A stretch of 64,000 nucleotides of DNA from Paenibacillus sp. 19GGS1-52 (lineage in GTDB: Bacteria > Bacillota > Bacilli > Paenibacillales > Paenibacillaceae), in the NCBI RefSeq assembly GCF_022369515.1, contig NZ_CP059724.1, positions 3,410,001 through 3,474,000 on the forward strand. Reading direction: 5' to 3'. The position numbers and the translations under genes were made by a program. The notes under the pieces were generated by a model. The model was not told where the DNA came from and searched no databases. It saw only the letters and a list, made by a program, of their open reading frames with translations. Positions 7,888 through 16,965 of this stretch are shown piece by piece (positions within the stretch are counted from its first letter, which is position 1; every line of letters begins with the position of its first letter).

Positions 7888-9201
7888 CTATAGTGACGAT
7901 TTTGCAGTACCAGCAGGCTCCATAACTAGCTCGACCTTACGAATGCGGTGCCTGTTCATCTCACGAATGGTCAGCTTTACATGATTAAGGATAATGCTCT
8001 TACCCACAGCTGGATCAGGCAAGTGACTATATAACCATCCGCCTACGGTAGTGACCTCTGCATCATCGAAATCCAGCCCCGTTAGCTGCTTAATCTCAAG
8101 CAGAGAAACCTTGCCGTCAAACAAATAATTGAACTCACTCAGTTTTTCTACATTTTTGCGTTCGTCCCCGTCGAATTCATCACGAATTTCGCCCACGATT
8201 TCTTCCAGGATATCTTCAATGGTAATCAGACCGGAGGTCCCGCCGTATTCATCCAGCAAGAGAGCGATATGCACACGCTCGAGCTGCATACGGGTTAATA
8301 GCGTCTTGACAGGTGTGACTTCAGATACGGTCAGGACCGGCTGAATCAAGCTTTTAAAATCGAAATCCGGATTGTTGTCGTACTGTAAATACAGCTGCTT
8401 CGTATTAATCATCCCAATGATATTATCTTTACTGCCCTCGGCAATGGGAAAGCGCGTATATTGCTCCTTACGGATAATATCGAAATTCTCTTTAAGTGAA
8501 TTATTGCTATAAAGACATACCATGTCTGTGCGGGGAACCATGATTTCTTTGCCTAACATTTCATCAAAAGCAAAGATTCGGTTAACATAACCGTATTCTG
8601 CTTTATTGATTTTGCCGCTCTCATAGCTCTCGGACAAGATCAGGCGAATCTCATCCTCGGAGTGCGCTTCCTCATGCTCACTGGCAGGCTTCATTCCAAA
8701 CACACGAACCAATAAATTGGCAGAGCCGTTTAGGAGCCAAATGAGAGGATACAGGATTTTGTAGAACAAAATGATCAATGGAGCCGTAAAGAGACTAATT
8801 TCTTCCGGTTTATTAATAGCTGCGGTCTTTGGAGCAAGTTCTCCAACTACGACGTGCAGAAATGTTGCAATAAAGAAAGCTAAGGCAAAAGAAAGAGGAA
8901 GAGAAAGGCTTCTATTAATACCGCTCCAATCAAAAAAAGGAAGCAGTAAATGTTCGAAGGCTGGCTCCGCAAGCGCACCAATTCCCAGCGCCGTAATTGT
9001 GATACCCAATTGGCAAGCGGATAAATATCCATCTAGATTGGCAGCCACACGTTGAACTGCTAATGCGTTCTTGCGCCCGTCAATGACCAATTGGCTAACC
9101 TGACTTCCTCGAATCTTTACCAATGCAAATTCCGTAGCTACAAAAAAAGCGGTTAAAATAATCAAAATGACCACCAACATCAAACTAAGTCCTATACCCA
9201 T
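7888..9201 (-). CDS. CNNM/CBS-domain membrane protein (HlyC/CorC family)
   Basis: A 437-residue protein with the three-part architecture of the CNNM/CorB family: an N-terminal DUF21 membrane domain (about residues 1-190, starting GIGLSLMLVVILIILTAFF), a pair of CBS domains (about 205-340, with VPRTDMVCLY and the second repeat VHIALLLDEYGGTSGLITI), and a C-terminal CorC_HlyC domain (about 350-430). Relatives bind Mg-ATP through the CBS pair and are implicated in magnesium export or homeostasis; some were named hemolysins without proof. Start ATG with a GAGAGGGA site upstream. The gene stands alone, and a divergent regulator-like gene follows upstream. Confidence 0.88.
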   Translation of the reverse strand: MGIGLSLMLVVILIILTAFFVATEFALVKIRGSQVSQLVIDGRKNALAVQRVAANLDGYLSACQLGITITALGIGALAEPAFEHLLLPFFDWSGINRSLSLPLSFALAFFIATFLHVVVGELAPKTAAINKPEEISLFTAPLIILFYKILYPLIWLLNGSANLLVRVFGMKPASEHEEAHSEDEIRLILSESYESGKINKAEYGYVNRIFAFDEMLGKEIMVPRTDMVCLYSNNSLKENFDIIRKEQYTRFPIAEGSKDNIIGMINTKQLYLQYDNNPDFDFKSLIQPVLTVSEVTPVKTLLTRMQLERVHIALLLDEYGGTSGLITIEDILEEIVGEIRDEFDGDERKNVEKLSEFNYLFDGKVSLLEIKQLTGLDFDDAEVTTVGGWLYSHLPDPAVGKSIILNHVKLTIREMNRHRIRKVELVMEPAGTAKSSL

Positions 9202-9316
9202 AAAATCTTTACCATCCCTCTCGTTCTATAAAATAGGTTATACTCAAATTATGAGTTCTTATGAACCTATTCTACGAACTTTTCAATGAAATATCAAATA
9301 GGGAGGGCTATCCAAT

Positions 9317-10084
9317 ATGGAAGCATTCACTTTAAGCCGAATAGAAATGTCTTGCCTGCTGCATTCACTGGCTGGGCTTTCAGACCAGAAGCCGTTACAT
9401 ATTCTAAAGGAGGCTTGGACAAAGTTTCATCATGAAGAGATTCAGAAGGGCATGTCCCTGCCAGCTTTTTTATCCACATATGTCCCACCCATTCTGCAGA
9501 AAATAATTAAAGGCGGCTGCGTGAAAGGTTTATCCCTTGGGGATATAGCCACATTAGGCCACCTTATAGAGTATTCCACACTTTCTGTAACTGCTATGCA
9601 AAATTGGGTGAAACGTGATTTTAAGGAATACCTGGGCTCGCCAAATGAAGGGAAGAAATATTCGGTTAATCAGGCAGCGCTGCTGTTTATGATTGATGAT
9701 CTGAAGGCAGCGCTAGATTTTGAGAGTATTCGCCAGCTGTTTCGAATGTTGTTCCTGAAGCCAGAACGGGATGATGATGATTTGATCGAGCCCGCACAGT
9801 TGTACTATGCATACGCCAGTCTTTTTGAAGAGATCAAGCGTGATCCTTCCCAACAAGTCCAAGGGTTGGATGAACGCAGCTTACACCAGAAATATTCTGT
9901 AAAGGAAGATAGTCTTCTGGGGGCTTCCTCTCGAAAAATAATGATGAGACTGACCCATCTCACACGAACACAAAGTGAGGCTGTTCATAACATGTTGCTC
10001 ATCGCGGCAATATCTGTGCAGACCTGTTATTTTCAAGCGCTCGCTAGACAATACTTTAATGCGGCGTTATTCCTTGATTTTTGA
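9317..10084 (+). CDS. DUF1836 domain-containing protein
   Basis: A 255-residue soluble protein. Its central part, residues about 40-150, carries the features of the DUF1836 family: SLPAFLSTYVPPILQKI, a turn, SLGDIATLGHLIEYSTLSVTAMQNWVKRD, and KYSVNQAALLFMIDDLK. The segment from SLGDIATLGHL through the KRD resembles a winged-helix MerR-like reading head, so a DNA-binding role is possible, but no target is known. Start ATG with GGGAGG. The gene is unlinked to its divergent neighbour by function, and the following niacin transporter is about 80 bases away on the same strand. Confidence 0.75.
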   Translation: MEAFTLSRIEMSCLLHSLAGLSDQKPLHILKEAWTKFHHEEIQKGMSLPAFLSTYVPPILQKIIKGGCVKGLSLGDIATLGHLIEYSTLSVTAMQNWVKRDFKEYLGSPNEGKKYSVNQAALLFMIDDLKAALDFESIRQLFRMLFLKPERDDDDLIEPAQLYYAYASLFEEIKRDPSQQVQGLDERSLHQKYSVKEDSLLGASSRKIMMRLTHLTRTQSEAVHNMLLIAAISVQTCYFQALARQYFNAALFLDF

Positions 10085-10164
10085 GCACGGCAATTTTAGA
10101 ATGTGTAAGAGAAACAAGCTGTAGATAGCTTTAATAGATGGAGATGGAAAGTGAGGTCCTGAAG

Positions 10165-11376
10165 GTGAATCAAATGACGCTGCTGCGGAATCCCAAGCAA
10201 AGAAAGCTGCTCTTTAGCGCAGGCTTGAGTTGGATGTTCGACGCGATGGACGTCGGGATGATATCTTTTGTAGTTGCCGCTCTGGCAAAGGAATGGAAAC
10301 TTGGACCGGAGCAGATCGGGCTATTGACGAGCATTAACTCTTTAGGGATGGCCGCAGGTGCTGCGGCAGCAGGTATTCTGGCGGATCGTTTCGGACGGAA
10401 GCCTGTGCTGCTGTGGACGCTGTTGATTTTTTCTGTGGCTAGTGGATTATCTGCTTTCGCCGCTGGCTTCGCGATATTATGTGTGCTGCGGTTTGTGGCT
10501 GGTTTTGGATTAGGTGGTGAACTGCCAGTCGCTTCTACCTTAGTTTCGGAAAGTATGCCTGCAGCCGAGAGAGGGCGGGCCGTTGTCCTGTTGGAGAGCT
10601 TCTGGGCAGTGGGCTGGATCGTATCTGCCTTAATCGCTTTCTTCATTATACCTGATTACGGCTGGCGGATTGCTTTTGCGATTGGTGCGGTTCCGGCTTT
10701 ATATGCTCTATACTTACGGCGCGCGATCGATGATTCTCCACGGTTTGCCGAGATTAAGAAAGCTCCAGTCTCTTTGCGCAACCGTATAGCTGCTGTCTGG
10801 TCGGCAGAATATCGTCGTTCGACGATTATGCTCTGGATTCTGTGGTTTACTGTTGTCTTTTCCTATTATGGTATGTTTCTGTGGCTTCCTACGGTGATGG
10901 TCCTCAAGGGCTTCAGTCTGGTTAGAAGCTTTGAGTATGTACTGATCATGACCTTGGCTCAGCTGCCTGGATATTTTACAGCTGCTTATTTGATAGAGAA
11001 ATTCGGACGTAAGTTTGTACTTGTAGTCTATCTATTATTTACGGCGGTTAGTGCCGCCTGGTTCGGAAATGCTACGACGGAAGGAATGCTCCTGGCGGCG
11101 GGAATTTGCCTATCTTTCTTTAATCTCGGGGCTTGGGGAGGGATGTACGCCTATACACCGGAGTTGTATCCGACTGCTATCCGTTCTACGGGAGCAGGCT
11201 TGGCGACATCTTTTGGGCGGATTGGCGGCATTATTGCTCCTCTATTGGTCGGGGTGCTAGTCGGGCGTGAAATGGCCATCGGCTCTATCTTTATGATATT
11301 TTTCGTGACGATTATTATCGGCGCGTTAGCCGTACTGTTCCTGGGTAAAGAAACCAAAGGAACGGAACTTCTATAG
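10165..11376 (+). CDS. MFS transporter, niacin permease NaiP-like
   Basis: A 403-residue 12-span major facilitator. It matches what I know of the B. subtilis niacin permease NaiP along the first half: the opening KLLFSAGLSWMFDAMDVGM, the loop LADRFGRKP, and FGLGGELPVASTLVSES followed by RGRAVVLLESFWAVGW. The first motif Asp in transmembrane helix 1 (FDAMD) is typical of this branch. I place the start at the GTG with GAGGT 7 bases before it; an upstream ATG at 10138 is in frame but lacks a ribosome site. It would import nicotinate or a related aromatic acid with protons. A terminator follows. Confidence 0.82.
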   Translation: MNQMTLLRNPKQRKLLFSAGLSWMFDAMDVGMISFVVAALAKEWKLGPEQIGLLTSINSLGMAAGAAAAGILADRFGRKPVLLWTLLIFSVASGLSAFAAGFAILCVLRFVAGFGLGGELPVASTLVSESMPAAERGRAVVLLESFWAVGWIVSALIAFFIIPDYGWRIAFAIGAVPALYALYLRRAIDDSPRFAEIKKAPVSLRNRIAAVWSAEYRRSTIMLWILWFTVVFSYYGMFLWLPTVMVLKGFSLVRSFEYVLIMTLAQLPGYFTAAYLIEKFGRKFVLVVYLLFTAVSAAWFGNATTEGMLLAAGICLSFFNLGAWGGMYAYTPELYPTAIRSTGAGLATSFGRIGGIIAPLLVGVLVGREMAIGSIFMIFFVTIIIGALAVLFLGKETKGTELL

Positions 11377-11473
11377 AGTGAATTCTTCGTTATCTTTACT
11401 TGAAGTTGTTCTACCAACAATGCTACTATTACAGATATGAGAAGTTTTTCGGATGAATTCGACAGAAGTGCAA

Positions 11474-11516
11474 AACGGTTCTTTCACAACTGTGAACAGG
11501 ACCGTTTTTTACTTTT
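11474..11516 (+). terminator. rho-independent terminator
   Basis: A two-part hairpin: outer arms aaaacggt and accgtttt, inner arms ttcac and gtgaa, followed by TTTTTT. It closes the niacin transporter transcript and insulates the TerB cassette. Confidence 0.75.
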
Positions 11517-11541
11517 CTTTTCCAGAATGGGGTGATGGAAT

Positions 11542-13122
11542 ATGAGTAATGAAGGGAAGCAACCGCATTTCACTGAATTGGTCTGGGAAAGCGTGGAACA
11601 GAATGTGGCCATCCCTCCACGAAATTCCGCTGAAGAAGCACCGCCACAGAAGTCATCTACTAATAGAATAAAGTCAACCTCTGACGATACCGTACAACTG
11701 AAATTATGGGATATAGAGACCACCCAGGAACCTGTAACTACAACGGAAGGTCAATTCGTGCTGCGGGCTAAAGAACTGGTGCAGCGAAGCGAAACTGTGG
11801 CGGCCCTGTTTGTTCCTTTTAAGAGCTATTGGCCTACCTATGGTCATATGACAGGTGCGCAGAGCAACTGGTATTTCTATTGGCGTACTGAAGTAAGGCA
11901 GGGCAGATTCCATAAGACGGATCTTTCTTATATTTTTCTGCATGTATACGAACTTATCAATGGAGTGGGCTGGGAAGAGCCTACGGATGGTTATAGGCAG
12001 CTATGCCAATTATGGGAAGCTTATCGCGATAAATACAAACGGCTGGATCAATATCTTGGCGGTTGGATCGCTGATTTCTCCTTTGTCCATAAGCTCGATG
12101 TTCCGCTTTCAGTAATCGTTGCCCGTTCACGCGGACTTGCCGGAGATCTAGCTGAGCTTGAATTAATGCGTTGTCTGTCTTCTGCTCCTGAGCAGCTGTC
12201 CTTTGCCGTATTAACAGCTATGTCGGATTATGATATTAGCAAGTCCAAATTCTACATGGGCGAGGGTAAAGAAGCTGCTGAATTATATATTCCGCAGGTT
12301 ATTGCCTTGATCGACGCTTACGTAACGCGAAAACACGGATCGAATCTGCTCGAAATGTTTCCGCCTGCCCCCCCAGTGCTGCGCGAACGTTTTTTATTCC
12401 GCAGTGCGGTATATGACATTTCATTATATGGGTATTCTGTGCTTGTACCCGTTGTACGCATCAGTAAATCCGTACCGCTACGCAGTCTCATTACACGCCT
12501 GTTCCGCCTAACTGAGAATAAGCTGCGGGAACTGCTGGGATATAGGGGAAGACTTAAAGGGATTAATGTAGACGACGATATGTCCAGTCTGGTGACACGC
12601 TTTCTGCAGCGGGAGTTCCATAAGCTCAAGCAGGAGGAGGCAGGTCCGGTGGTCGTAATTGATCAGGGTAAGCTGGAACGTCTCCAGACCGACTCTGAGA
12701 TTGTTCGAACGTTGCTTACCGTTAATGATAAGGATATTATTTCTGAGACCGATGAGTCTGCTGTAAGTTCTACTGCGAGTGATGCTCCTATCACTGACCT
12801 CGAAGAGGAACCGCACGATAAAGAACCTGTATTTGAGCCCGTTGCAGAAACCGACCCTGCCAGTACTCCAGCAGGTGCTGTTACAGAATGGGAGCAATTT
12901 ACGGCTGCGCTCAGTCCGCTGCAGCGGGAAGCCTTGCTGACCCTGAAGAGTGATAATGGATTGATGACGATACAGCAGTTGGCTGCTGAGAGCGGAACTA
13001 TGCCGGAGCTGCTGATCGATGAGATAAATGAACTTGCCATGGACAATCTCGGTGACCTGCTAATCGACGGGGAAGAGATTGCCGAGGAATTTGTGCCTAT
13101 GCTTGTATATATTAAGAGGTGA
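11542..13122 (+). CDS. TerB-N/TerB-C domain protein
   Basis: A 526-residue soluble protein, first gene of a tight three-gene cassette. After a disordered N-terminus (about residues 1-75), residues about 108-200 match the TerB-N type domain (MTGAQSNWYFYWRTEVRQG, then the Trp-rich YLGGWIADFSF). Residues about 360-440 are acidic and Ser/Thr/Asp-rich, probably a linker. The last 75 residues (WEQFTAALSPLQREALLTLK to VPMLVYIK) fit the TerB-C domain. No clear central TerB metal-binding domain is seen. TerB-N and TerB-C domains are known from Ter-type stress gene neighbourhoods that contain ATPases and helicases. The role here, perhaps a scaffold or sensor for the two following enzymes, is inference. 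Ribosome site GGGGTGATG. Confidence 0.78.
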   Translation: MSNEGKQPHFTELVWESVEQNVAIPPRNSAEEAPPQKSSTNRIKSTSDDTVQLKLWDIETTQEPVTTTEGQFVLRAKELVQRSETVAALFVPFKSYWPTYGHMTGAQSNWYFYWRTEVRQGRFHKTDLSYIFLHVYELINGVGWEEPTDGYRQLCQLWEAYRDKYKRLDQYLGGWIADFSFVHKLDVPLSVIVARSRGLAGDLAELELMRCLSSAPEQLSFAVLTAMSDYDISKSKFYMGEGKEAAELYIPQVIALIDAYVTRKHGSNLLEMFPPAPPVLRERFLFRSAVYDISLYGYSVLVPVVRISKSVPLRSLITRLFRLTENKLRELLGYRGRLKGINVDDDMSSLVTRFLQREFHKLKQEEAGPVVVIDQGKLERLQTDSEIVRTLLTVNDKDIISETDESAVSSTASDAPITDLEEEPHDKEPVFEPVAETDPASTPAGAVTEWEQFTAALSPLQREALLTLKSDNGLMTIQQLAAESGTMPELLIDEINELAMDNLGDLLIDGEEIAEEFVPMLVYIKR

Positions 13123-13131
13123 CCGACTACG

Positions 13132-14451
13132 ATGAATGAATTGAAAATACCAAAACGAATGACAACAGCAATCGTTAACTCGCTGACCGCCGGTGTAGTC
13201 CCGCGAATTGGACTGGAGCATATAGCTGTTGGACGCCGCCCTGAGGTAGAAGCCATCTTAAGAGATATGGACAATATCGCCGAAGGCGGAGCCGCCTTCA
13301 AGTTGATTACCGGCAAATTTGGCAGTGGTAAAAGCTTTCTTTTGCAGATTATCCGTAACTATGCCATGGATCGGGACTTTGTAGTTGCGGATGCTGATCT
13401 TTCGCCGGAACGGCGGCTGGTGGGGACAAAGGGGCAAGGACTCTCTACATATCGAGAGCTAATGAGCCATTTATCCACCCGAACACGTCCGGACGGTGGG
13501 GCGCTGGAGATCATCCTGCAGAAATGGATTTTCTCGCTGCAGCAGGCTGTTATGCAAGAACAGGGATATAGTCCTGATGCGCCACAGTTAGGTGAAGAGG
13601 TAGAGAAGCGGATATATGCGGTAACCTCCGAGATGCGGGGACTAGTGCACGGGTTTGATTTTGCCAAAGTGCTGGCTTCATACTGGAATGCCCACAAGCT
13701 GGCTGATGACGAACTGAAGCAGGATGCGCTACGCTGGCTGCGCGGTGAATTCGCCACCCGTACCGAAGCGCGGAAAGCACTGGGTGTAGGTGTTATTATC
13801 GACGACGATAACTGGTATGAGTATATGAAGCTGTGGGCCGAATTCACGGCTGCCATCGGCTATAAAGGGTTGCTGTTGTTTATTGATGAGGGTGTTAATC
13901 TATATAAAATCACTAACAGCATCTCACGTCAGAGCAACTATGAGAAGCTGCTCACCATGTTTAATGATACGATGCAAGGCAAGGCCGAGAGTCTGGGGAT
14001 TTTTCTAGGGGGAACTCCACAATTCGTAGAAGATTCACGGCGTGGGTTGTTCAGCTATGAGGCACTGCGATCCAGATTAGTAGCGGGCCGTTATGGCGGA
14101 ACGAGCATGAATAATTTCACTGGGCCTATTATTGCGCTGGATATGCTTTCACATGAAGAAATTCTGGTGCTGCTTACTAAGCTAAGAGATATTCATGCCC
14201 TGCATTATGGATATGTTGCCTTGCTGAGTCAGGAACAGCTGGTGCATTTTATGGAGGAGGCTGTGGGGAGATTGGGTGCGGACGAACTGCTTACTCCGCG
14301 AGAGATCGTGCGGGATTTCATGGATCTGCTGCATACTCTGCGCCAGCATCCGGAAATCTCTTTCGAGAAGCTTGTTGGCGAACGAACCTCAACTCCCGCC
14401 GATGCTGAACAAAGTGAGCTGGACGGGTTTCTGGCGGAGTTTGAATTATGA
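13132..14451 (+). CDS. BREX-type ATP-binding protein (DUF2791, BrxD-like)
   Basis: A 439-residue P-loop ATPase. Walker A is GKFGSGKS at about residue 62 and Walker B is LLLFIDE near residue 245, followed by GVNLYKI. The opening (KRMTTAIVNSLTAGVVPRIGLEHIAVGR) is the signature of the DUF2791 family, to which BrxD of some BREX phage-defence systems belongs. It starts 9 bases after the TerB-domain gene and ends overlapping the helicase start by 4 bases (ATGA), so the products are made together. In this family the ATPase is thought to load or regulate DNA-translocating partners. No BREX methylase, PglZ or BrxC gene is near. Confidence 0.85.
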   Translation: MNELKIPKRMTTAIVNSLTAGVVPRIGLEHIAVGRRPEVEAILRDMDNIAEGGAAFKLITGKFGSGKSFLLQIIRNYAMDRDFVVADADLSPERRLVGTKGQGLSTYRELMSHLSTRTRPDGGALEIILQKWIFSLQQAVMQEQGYSPDAPQLGEEVEKRIYAVTSEMRGLVHGFDFAKVLASYWNAHKLADDELKQDALRWLRGEFATRTEARKALGVGVIIDDDNWYEYMKLWAEFTAAIGYKGLLLFIDEGVNLYKITNSISRQSNYEKLLTMFNDTMQGKAESLGIFLGGTPQFVEDSRRGLFSYEALRSRLVAGRYGGTSMNNFTGPIIALDMLSHEEILVLLTKLRDIHALHYGYVALLSQEQLVHFMEEAVGRLGADELLTPREIVRDFMDLLHTLRQHPEISFEKLVGERTSTPADAEQSELDGFLAEFEL

Positions 14452-16649
14452 GCGACAATCCATTTTATCGGCTGGCTCCTTTCATTAAGGAGTTTATATA
14501 TAAGAACCGTTGGGAGACATTGCGTGAGGCACAGGTCGATGCCTGCCGTGTGCTGTTCGACACACCACATCATCTACTGATTGCCTCTGGCACGGCTTCG
14601 GGGAAGACAGAAGCGGCATTCTTCCCCGCGCTTACCGAGCTCTATGAACGGCCTTCTACCTCTGTCGGGATACTCTATATCGCTCCACTTAAAGCGCTGA
14701 TCAATGATCAATTTACACGACTAAATGATTTGCTTCGTGAAGGCAATATTCCGGTCTGGCATTGGCATGGGGATGTGCCACAGGCGGATAAGACAAAGCT
14801 GATGCAGAATCCCTCCGGAGTTTTACAGATCACACCGGAATCTTTGGAAGGCTTATTGATGAACCGTCCGAATGCCATTCCGGCCTTGTTCCAGGATTTA
14901 CGATTCATCGTAGTCGATGAGGTACATGCGTTCATGGGAGCGGATCGCGGGATACAGGTACTCAGCCAACTGGCGAGAATTTCACGGATGGCCGGTTGCA
15001 CTCCGCGCAGAATCGGACTTTCCGCTACCCTAAGTGATTACGCTTCAGTGACAGAGTGGCTGAGAGCAGGAACGAGAGAAAGTGTAGAAGTATCTGCTCC
15101 GCAAGGCGGTCGGAAGCTGCGGCTGAGCGTGGAGCATTTCTCTTTCCCGGACGCGCGGGATGAGGTACAGGCAGAACATTTAGAACGAGCCCAACGGGCT
15201 TATTTCGATTTCATATACGATCATACACATCTTAAGAAGGCACTAATCTTCACTAACAGCCGTTCGGATGCCGAGAGTGCTATTCTGGAAATGCGGCGGA
15301 TAGCCGCAAAACGCGGAGAACGAGATGTATTTCACGTTCACCATGGGAGCATTTCCGCAATGCTGCGTGAAGAGACGGAAGCAGCATTGCGACAAGGCAT
15401 AGGTCCTGCAGTCGCCGCCGCAACGCTGACTTTAGAGCTTGGCATCGATCTTGGCGATCTGGAGCGTGTGCTGCAGATTGGCGCACCTTATAGCTGCGCC
15501 AGCTTCGTACAGCGGCTGGGACGCTCCGGCCGCCGCGATGGCGCAGCATCCGAGATGATCTTCGTGACACCAGAGGAAGAGGATGAGGAAGCGCAGTTGC
15601 CTGCCCGCATGCCTTGGAGCCTGTTGCGAGCGATTGCGGTCATTGAGCTGTACGTCAAAGAGAAATGGGTCGAACCGCTGGTCGTACGGCAATTGCCTGT
15701 CGGGTTACTCTATCACCAGACGATGAGTATTTTGAAGAGCATGGGCGAAGCAGAGCCAGACGATTTAAGAGAGGCTGTGCTAAGCCTGCCATCTTTCCAA
15801 GGAATCGATCCTGAAGACTATGAGACTTTTATGACCTACATGTTGGGGATGGGACAGATTGAGCGGATGGACGAGGGAAATCTGCTCATTGGGCTGGCTG
15901 GTGAAAAGATCGTCAATAACTTCCGCTTCTACGCGGTATTCAAGGACGATGAGGAGCATGTCGTTTATAACGGAACTGAAGAAATTGGCTCCATTACCAC
16001 GGTTCCGCCTCCAGGCTACTGCTTCACCTTAGCTGGCAAGCTATGGAAGGTCGAAGAGGTAGACACTCGTCATAAAGCAGTGTACGTCAAAACCTCCCGT
16101 GGTAAAGTGGATACCTTATGGCTTGGAACGGGAGGGGATGTACATACCCGTATTATGACGAAGATCCGTGAAGTTCTCGGGGAGACTGCCCTCTACTCTT
16201 ATTTGGCCCCAAGTGCGGCAGCACGGCTGGAACGGGCTCGCCGTCTGGCCAAAGAGAGCGGCTTGCTTACGCGGTCTGTTCTGCCAGCGGGCGGTGATTC
16301 GATGTTCATCCTGCCTTGGGCGGGAAGCCGGCAGTTCCGCACCTTGGAACGTCTGCTTAAGAACAATCTGAAAGGTACACTCAAACTCCGTTCGATTGTA
16401 CCGATGGAACCGTATTATATGGTTGTCGCGGGGAGCACGGATGCAGATACACTGGAAGCGGAGATCCTTGCAGAGAGTGCCGCCGCGACAGATCCTTTGT
16501 CTCTGCTATCTAAGGATGAAGCGCCTTATCTCGGAAAGTATGATGAGTTCATTCCGCACGAACTACTGCGTAAGGCATTTTCAATAGATGGACTTGATGT
16601 TCCAGGGTTAACTCATGTGCTGAAGCAATGGCGGCAGCCTACTTCCTGA
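14448..16649 (+). CDS. DEVH-box superfamily 2 helicase (Lhr/BrxHI-like)
   Basis: A 733-residue superfamily 2 helicase. Motif I is ASGTASGKTEA, motif Ia APLKALINDQ, motif II VVDEVHAF, motif III LSATLSD, motif V ATLTLELGIDLGD, and motif VI QRLGRSGRRDG. All motor motifs look intact. The C-terminal half, from about residue 370, is an accessory region. The protein is shorter than full-length Lhr and comparable in layout to the BrxHI helicase of type 2 BREX loci. It is translationally coupled to the ATPase gene. It probably unwinds or translocates on DNA or RNA with the ATPase and the TerB-domain protein (inference). The operon ends at the terminator at 16777. Confidence 0.88.
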   Translation: MSDNPFYRLAPFIKEFIYKNRWETLREAQVDACRVLFDTPHHLLIASGTASGKTEAAFFPALTELYERPSTSVGILYIAPLKALINDQFTRLNDLLREGNIPVWHWHGDVPQADKTKLMQNPSGVLQITPESLEGLLMNRPNAIPALFQDLRFIVVDEVHAFMGADRGIQVLSQLARISRMAGCTPRRIGLSATLSDYASVTEWLRAGTRESVEVSAPQGGRKLRLSVEHFSFPDARDEVQAEHLERAQRAYFDFIYDHTHLKKALIFTNSRSDAESAILEMRRIAAKRGERDVFHVHHGSISAMLREETEAALRQGIGPAVAAATLTLELGIDLGDLERVLQIGAPYSCASFVQRLGRSGRRDGAASEMIFVTPEEEDEEAQLPARMPWSLLRAIAVIELYVKEKWVEPLVVRQLPVGLLYHQTMSILKSMGEAEPDDLREAVLSLPSFQGIDPEDYETFMTYMLGMGQIERMDEGNLLIGLAGEKIVNNFRFYAVFKDDEEHVVYNGTEEIGSITTVPPPGYCFTLAGKLWKVEEVDTRHKAVYVKTSRGKVDTLWLGTGGDVHTRIMTKIREVLGETALYSYLAPSAAARLERARRLAKESGLLTRSVLPAGGDSMFILPWAGSRQFRTLERLLKNNLKGTLKLRSIVPMEPYYMVVAGSTDADTLEAEILAESAAATDPLSLLSKDEAPYLGKYDEFIPHELLRKAFSIDGLDVPGLTHVLKQWRQPTS

Positions 16650-16776
16650 TTGCTGATATATTAGATTCGCTGAACCTCAATATCCATGGATGGCGAGCAT
16701 TATAAAGATGTAATGAAAGAGGATATTTATTTAATTTCTGTGAGAAAATCACAACATGAGTGCGATTGAAATAAGC

Positions 16777-16822
16777 ATGCCTCCCGCGAGGTTATATATC
16801 CATGGCGGGAGGCATCCGTTTT
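16777..16822 (+). terminator. rho-independent terminator of the TerB cassette
   Basis: Arms atgcctcccgc and gcgggaggcat give an 11-pair GC-rich stem, followed by TTTTAA. It lies 128 bases beyond the helicase stop; the gap between holds only a 27-codon frame without a ribosome site. Confidence 0.75.
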
Positions 16823-16895
16823 AATTGCGCAAGTAACTTTATGAATAAATTTAACATACCTAGAAAAAACAAACCTTAAACCTACATTTCCCGCC

Positions 16896-16924
16896 TTGAT
16901 GGAAGCGCTTCAAAGAATGATAAT
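16896..16924 (+). promoter_or_regulatory. promoter with overlapping CcpA (cre-like) site
   Basis: TTGATG (16896-16901) and GATAAT (16919-16924) are separated by 17 bases. Between and over them, 16900-16913, lies TGGAAGCGCTTCAA, close to the cre consensus for catabolite control by CcpA. The arrangement predicts repression of the sugar transporter operon when a preferred sugar is present. Confidence 0.7.
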
Positions 16925-16965
16925 AAACCTATCACTAAAACATCAATAACAGGGGGCATTAACGA

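Noticed and set aside
12663..13316. Long minus-strand frame of 217 codons opposite the TerB-domain gene
   Set aside because: Serine-rich low-complexity translation, no ribosome site, antisense to two genes with clear domains.
11542..16649. Assignment as a complete BREX or tellurite-resistance locus
   Set aside because: Only the ATPase and helicase have BREX counterparts and only TerB-N/TerB-C domains recall Ter systems; the defining genes of both are missing.
16688..16771. Plus-strand 27-codon frame after the helicase gene
   Set aside because: No ribosome site and no recognisable similarity; it is probably chance in the stretch before the terminator.
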